A stretch of DNA of 64,000 nucleotides from Mucilaginibacter sp. UBA5151 (lineage in GTDB: Bacteria; Bacteroidota; Bacteroidia; Sphingobacteriales; Sphingobacteriaceae), in contig DHXR01000066.1 of NCBI GenBank assembly GCA_002413785.1, positions 1 to 64,000 of the forward strand, given 5' to 3'. How positions within the stretch are numbered: position 1 is the first letter of the stretch; each line of letters starts with the position of its first letter. Below are positions 59,770 through 64,000 of the stretch, one piece after another. The translations under genes and the position numbers were made by a program. The notes beneath the pieces were generated by a model. It was not told the origin of the DNA. It made no database searches and worked only from the letters and a program-made list of their open reading frames with translations.

Positions 59770-62700
59770 TTGAATTATTTAAAAGCCAAAGTTATTAAAA
59801 AACTACTCAAAATAGCGTTAAGTATAGTATTGGTCATCTTATTGGTTATAAGCATACTGCTTTTACTTTTCCAATATAAGCCGGTACAAACCTGGGCTGC
59901 CAAAAAAGCAGCCGGCTATTTGTCGGATAAGCTGCAAACCAAAGTTTATATTAAAAGCCTTTATATACAGCCTTTTTCCTCGGTTGTGCTCGATAGCCTC
60001 TATGTGCTGGATAAGCAAAAGGACACCTTGTTAAGCGCCCCAAAACTTACGGTTGATTTGAATGGTTTTTCGCTTTACAGCGGAATAAAAAAACGGGCTA
60101 TTGGTTTTAAGCTTATTCAGCTGGATAATGGCTCTGTTTACCTGAAGAGGCAAAAAGACAACAGTTCAAACCTTAAGTTTATTATTGATTATTTCAGCTC
60201 CACCGACACCACAAAAACCGTCAGCAAGCCATGGAAGCTTGATTTTGAAAAAGTCGCCTTCAATAATTTTCATTTTCGCTACAAAAATAAACTGGTGGAT
60301 ACCTTTATTAAAGGGGTTAATTTTAATGATATTGATGTAAGAAATTTCAGCGGTGTTATTAAAAATATGGACCTGGTACACCACCTGTTCAAGGGGAATA
60401 TCAGCAACCTTACACTTCGCGAAAAAAGCGGCTTTTATCTCAAAAGGTTTGAGGCCAGCGCTACCGTTGATACCAACCAGATACTTGCCCAAAACCTGCT
60501 TGTTGTGACTAACCATTCCAGCGTGAAAAATTATTTCAGGATGAAGTTCAGGTCATTTGATGATTTTGATCATTTAGAGGATAAAGTTTATATGGACGGC
60601 GATTTTAAATCGTCACAGGTCTCTTCCAGTGACATTTCATTTTTTACAGACGGCCTTGAACATGTTAAGTTTGATTTAGGGTTACACGGCCGCATTAAAG
60701 GCTATGTAAATAACCTCAGGGCCAAAGACCTGCTGGTTACCGGCGGGAAGGCCACTTATATTAAAGGAGACTTTAACCTCAGGGGCCTGCCCAACTGGGA
60801 TAATACCTTCCTTGAATTGAAATTTGAGCAGATTGCGACCAACAAAACCGACCTTGATTACCTGTACAGTAACTTTACCGACACCCACAACAGGCAGGTA
60901 CCGGCTATAATTGCAAAATTCGGGAACATAAATTTTACAGGCAGGTTTAGCGGCTTACACAATGATTTTGTAGCTTACGGTATATTCAAAACCAAACTGG
61001 GCCGCTTCGACCCCGATATTAATTTAAAAATCAACAAAGCAGGCGTACCATCGTATAGCGGCAAACTGGACACTTATGCTTTTGACCTCGGGAGTTTACT
61101 TGATGACAAAACACTCGGCCGTACCACCATGACTGCTAATGTTAAAGGCAGTGGTGACGACCTTAAAACCTTAAGCGAAAACCTGGATGCACGTATCAGT
61201 GCTTTTGATTTTAACGGCTACAATTATCAAAACCTGACCGTAAACGGCACTTTTATTAAAAAGGTGGCAAATGCCAAAATAACTATTGATGATAAAAACA
61301 TTAAGCTTGATTTAACCGGGAGCGTTGATTTAAACCCCGCACTACCCGTTTATGACCTTACTGCCGGCATACAAAACGCGCAGTTGCATACCCTCAATTT
61401 GCTTGATGATACCATTACATTCAGTACGCAGCTGACAACCAACTTCTCGGGGAATAATTTAAGTAACCTGGCGGGCAACATAGTGTTATTACATTCAAGG
61501 CTTATTGATCCCCGGAATAATTACCCCTTTGAGTCGCTTAGTGTAACGGCAAGCGGCAACGGCAATCAGAGGGCCATCACCCTTAAATCAGATATGGCGG
61601 ATGCTTATATTAAGGGAAGTTTTGACCTGGCCACCCTGCCATCCTATTTTAAAACGATCTTAAAAAAATATATTCCTTCACTAAAAACGACTATTGAGCC
61701 GCCTAAACCCCAGGATTTCGCCTTTAATTTAACACTCAAAAAACCCGATCCGCTGATCGCCTTTTTTAAGCCTGATCTGAAAATACCTGATCAGGGGACA
61801 TTTACCGGTAAATTTAATTCGGCTGATAAAACTGCGGAACTCAATGCATATATCCAAACCATCAAATTGGGTAAAATTGTTTTTCACGATTTTATTATTG
61901 ATGAAAGCACAACTGACAGCGAATTGGACTTAAACATTTCGTTGAGTAAAATTAACTTTACTGACAGTTTGTTTATAAAAGACATTACCCTAACCAATGT
62001 TTTAAGAAATGATAGTTTGAATTTTAACATTAAACTCGCTGATAAAAACGCTGTAAACCAGCTGGACCTTTATGGCCTTGTTAATTTTGGGAGGGAAAAC
62101 ACAACCGCCCAGGTGCAATTTCTGCCCTCGGACGTAATGCTTGAACACCAGGACTGGAGGATACTGGAGAAAACGAGAATAAAACTGCTTGACGGAAAAA
62201 CCGAGGTAGCAGGGCTTGAACTTTCAAACGGGCAGCAAAAAGTAAGGATAAACGGTTTTATTTCGGATAATCCGGCCGATAACCTGAAACTTACTTTTGA
62301 AAAATTCAGTATGGCCACTTTAAACCAGCTCACCCGTACTGCCGGCGTAAAATTAAAAGGCACTCTCAATGGGGATGTTAATATTACATCGCTTATCAAA
62401 TCACCGGGTATTGCCGCCAGTTTAGGCATCGACTCCTTAATTATGAATAAAACGCTGGTGGGTGATGCAAAAATCCAGTCGGACCTGGGCGCCGACCGTA
62501 AACAGGCAAACGTGAAGATTAATATCACCAATCACGGCCTGGAAACTGTGAATATTGCCGGTTTATACCAGATTGGGCATGGCAAGCAGGACAACCTTGA
62601 TTTTGATGTTAAAATGAACCAAACTGAGGCCATCATCTTTGAACCTTTTATCAAGGACCTGGTTTCGAACATCAAAGGCACGGTTTCAACCAATTTAAAG

Positions 62701-64000
62701 CTTACCGGAGCTCCGGATAAACCACAATTAAACGGGGATATTATGCTTTTGGGTACAGGGGTAACTGTTAACTACCTAAAAACAGCTTATACCATTACCG
62801 ATACACTTAATGTAACTAATAGTGTGATCAATATTAAAAACATGGTGATTAAAGATAGCTATGGCGGAATAGGTAAAGCTAACGGGACGGTTGATTTGAA
62901 CGACCTTGCCAACCCTGATATTGAAGCAGAAGTCACTGCCAAAAACCTGATGGCCCTAAACACTACGTTTAAAGACAATCATCTTTATTACGGGAAGGCC
63001 TTTGCAAGCGGAAGGTTTAGTTTTAGCGGGCCTGTTGATAATATGCAAATTGACATCAAAGCCAAAACCGATGCCGGTACCATATTTAACATACCGCTTA
63101 ATACTTCAAACACAGTTGGGAATTATGATTTTATAAAGTTTGTCAGCCATAACGACACCACCAGGGCAGCGCCACCAACAAACAGGGCATTTAACGGGGT
63201 TACTTTGAATTTCGACCTGACCATTGATGAAAAGACCATAGTAAAAATCACAACCGACTACGGGGTGCTGGAGGGCAGCGGAAAGGCTAATGGTTTGAAG
63301 CTGAATATAAACAGCCTGGGGGATTTCGAAATGTTCGGCGATTTTTTAATTACCTCGGGGAAATTTGAGTTTACAGCAAAAAACTTTATCAGTAAAAACT
63401 TCACCGTAAACCAGGGCGGCACCATTCGCTGGACAGGCAATCCCTCAAATGCTACCATCAACCTGAATGCCATTTATGAAGTGCGTACAGATATTGCACC
63501 GCTGTATGCAGCGGCAGGTTCATCGTCGCCAAAAGGCAAATCGTTTGAACTGGTACAGGCTGTTTTGATTTTGACCAAATCATTGCTTTTGCCAACCATA
63601 GATTTTGATTTTAATTTCCCGCTTGACCCTTCTATAAAAGACGATTTGGCTAATTACCTTTCTGATATTAATAATCGCAGCCAGCAGGCTTTAAGCATTA
63701 TTGTAAGGCGCCAGTTTTCAAACGGGGCCAATGGTAATTTAACTAACCAGGTTACCAGCACCGCCGGTGAAGTAATCAGCGAATTTACCTTTAACAGGCT
63801 GAATACCCTTATTTCACAATCAGGCATCAAAGGATTTGACCTGAATGTTCGTTCATTTAATGATTTCAGCGCTTCGTACAGGGTAAAAGACCGCTTTGTT
63901 TTTAACGGCAGTTTGTTTAACACCCAGTCGGGAACTACAGACTTATTTCAAAGCAACGCTGCCAATACATTTAATTCAAGTTTCAACCAGCTTACCTACG
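59770..64000 (+). CDS. TamB/DUF490-like translocation and assembly protein, 3' end beyond the window
   Basis: An open frame of at least 1410 codons running to the right edge. It starts with TTG at 59770 (NYLKAKVIKKLLK…); no ATG occurs in the first ~190 residues. A membrane anchor is at about residues 11-32. QKDTLLSAPKLTVDLNGF and repeated beta-strand units typical of AsmA/TamB follow. Near the window end, VNQGGTIRWTGNPSNATINL and the LVQAVLILTKSLLLPTIDFD region match the C-terminal DUF490 domain. TamB spans the periplasm and helps outer-membrane protein or lipid transport. It is divergent from tsaD with only five bases between the start codons. Confidence 0.88.
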   Translation, partial: MNYLKAKVIKKLLKIALSIVLVILLVISILLLLFQYKPVQTWAAKKAAGYLSDKLQTKVYIKSLYIQPFSSVVLDSLYVLDKQKDTLLSAPKLTVDLNGFSLYSGIKKRAIGFKLIQLDNGSVYLKRQKDNSSNLKFIIDYFSSTDTTKTVSKPWKLDFEKVAFNNFHFRYKNKLVDTFIKGVNFNDIDVRNFSGVIKNMDLVHHLFKGNISNLTLREKSGFYLKRFEASATVDTNQILAQNLLVVTNHSSVKNYFRMKFRSFDDFDHLEDKVYMDGDFKSSQVSSSDISFFTDGLEHVKFDLGLHGRIKGYVNNLRAKDLLVTGGKATYIKGDFNLRGLPNWDNTFLELKFEQIATNKTDLDYLYSNFTDTHNRQVPAIIAKFGNINFTGRFSGLHNDFVAYGIFKTKLGRFDPDINLKINKAGVPSYSGKLDTYAFDLGSLLDDKTLGRTTMTANVKGSGDDLKTLSENLDARISAFDFNGYNYQNLTVNGTFIKKVANAKITIDDKNIKLDLTGSVDLNPALPVYDLTAGIQNAQLHTLNLLDDTITFSTQLTTNFSGNNLSNLAGNIVLLHSRLIDPRNNYPFESLSVTASGNGNQRAITLKSDMADAYIKGSFDLATLPSYFKTILKKYIPSLKTTIEPPKPQDFAFNLTLKKPDPLIAFFKPDLKIPDQGTFTGKFNSADKTAELNAYIQTIKLGKIVFHDFIIDESTTDSELDLNISLSKINFTDSLFIKDITLTNVLRNDSLNFNIKLADKNAVNQLDLYGLVNFGRENTTAQVQFLPSDVMLEHQDWRILEKTRIKLLDGKTEVAGLELSNGQQKVRINGFISDNPADNLKLTFEKFSMATLNQLTRTAGVKLKGTLNGDVNITSLIKSPGIAASLGIDSLIMNKTLVGDAKIQSDLGADRKQANVKINITNHGLETVNIAGLYQIGHGKQDNLDFDVKMNQTEAIIFEPFIKDLVSNIKGTVSTNLKLTGAPDKPQLNGDIMLLGTGVTVNYLKTAYTITDTLNVTNSVINIKNMVIKDSYGGIGKANGTVDLNDLANPDIEAEVTAKNLMALNTTFKDNHLYYGKAFASGRFSFSGPVDNMQIDIKAKTDAGTIFNIPLNTSNTVGNYDFIKFVSHNDTTRAAPPTNRAFNGVTLNFDLTIDEKTIVKITTDYGVLEGSGKANGLKLNINSLGDFEMFGDFLITSGKFEFTAKNFISKNFTVNQGGTIRWTGNPSNATINLNAIYEVRTDIAPLYAAAGSSSPKGKSFELVQAVLILTKSLLLPTIDFDFNFPLDPSIKDDLANYLSDINNRSQQALSIIVRRQFSNGANGNLTNQVTSTAGEVISEFTFNRLNTLISQSGIKGFDLNVRSFNDFSASYRVKDRFVFNGSLFNTQSGTTDLFQSNAANTFNSSFNQLTY

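Overview
The window looks like chromosomal DNA of a Sphingobacteriaceae bacterium (Bacteroidota), most likely Mucilaginibacter or a close relative. This is inferred from the gene families (GLPGLI protein, CarboxypepD_reg/beta-barrel outer-membrane proteins, FKBP-like lipoproteins, DUF6624, DUF922, a short ATP synthase epsilon), from Bacteroidota-type promoter elements (TAnnTTTG) in front of several genes, and from the codon and intergenic style. No 16S gene is present to settle the genus.

Left part (1-9909): the tail of a tRNA-Ala, then a leftward block carrying almost the whole pentose phosphate pathway. In transcription order it runs ROK glucokinase, tkt, rpiB, tal, HAD phosphatase, gnd, [80-aa protein + zeta-toxin-like ATPase], zwf, pgl. 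Only ribulose-5-phosphate 3-epimerase is missing. The zeta-like pair interrupts the metabolic order and has its own promoter-like box.

9910-19500: a GH78 alpha-rhamnosidase, hpt, tRNA-Glu, a DUF6624 gene flanked by two copies of an inverted-repeat element next to a decayed gene end, a Tat-exported TIM-barrel protein, tRNA-Gln, a split kinase pair (P-loop kinase plus APH-like kinase) and an SDR.

19500-34050: central energy metabolism. It holds atpD-atpC, the pyruvate dehydrogenase E1-alpha and E2 genes, and the 2-oxoglutarate dehydrogenase genes sucA-sucB. Between them lie an NlpC/P60 hydrolase, an SPFH protein, a DUF922 protein and small membrane or lipoproteins. A DASH-type cryptochrome/photolyase follows.

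34050-45000: a TetR-like regulator, a collapsed HAD pseudogene and an ABC1/UbiB-like kinase in one rightward unit; a Dabb protein and a TIGR01777 epimerase; two FKBP-like lipoproteins; MarR; a SNF2 helicase; an outer-membrane protein.

45000-64000: GH25 lysozyme, a large outer-membrane receptor-like protein with a GLPGLI partner, a GDPD-like phosphodiesterase, pirin, a cyanophycin locus (cyanophycinase and cyanophycin synthetase around a GH2 enzyme), tsaD, and a large TamB-like gene running off the right edge.

The most unusual signal lies between the genes. (i) A family of 33-nt palindromes sits just after stop codons; its sequence variants keep pairing through matched changes in both arms. 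(ii) At about fourteen loci, mostly just after stop codons, short 'words' are repeated, often also inverted. Each locus has its own word, and several form very long hairpins without a U-tract.
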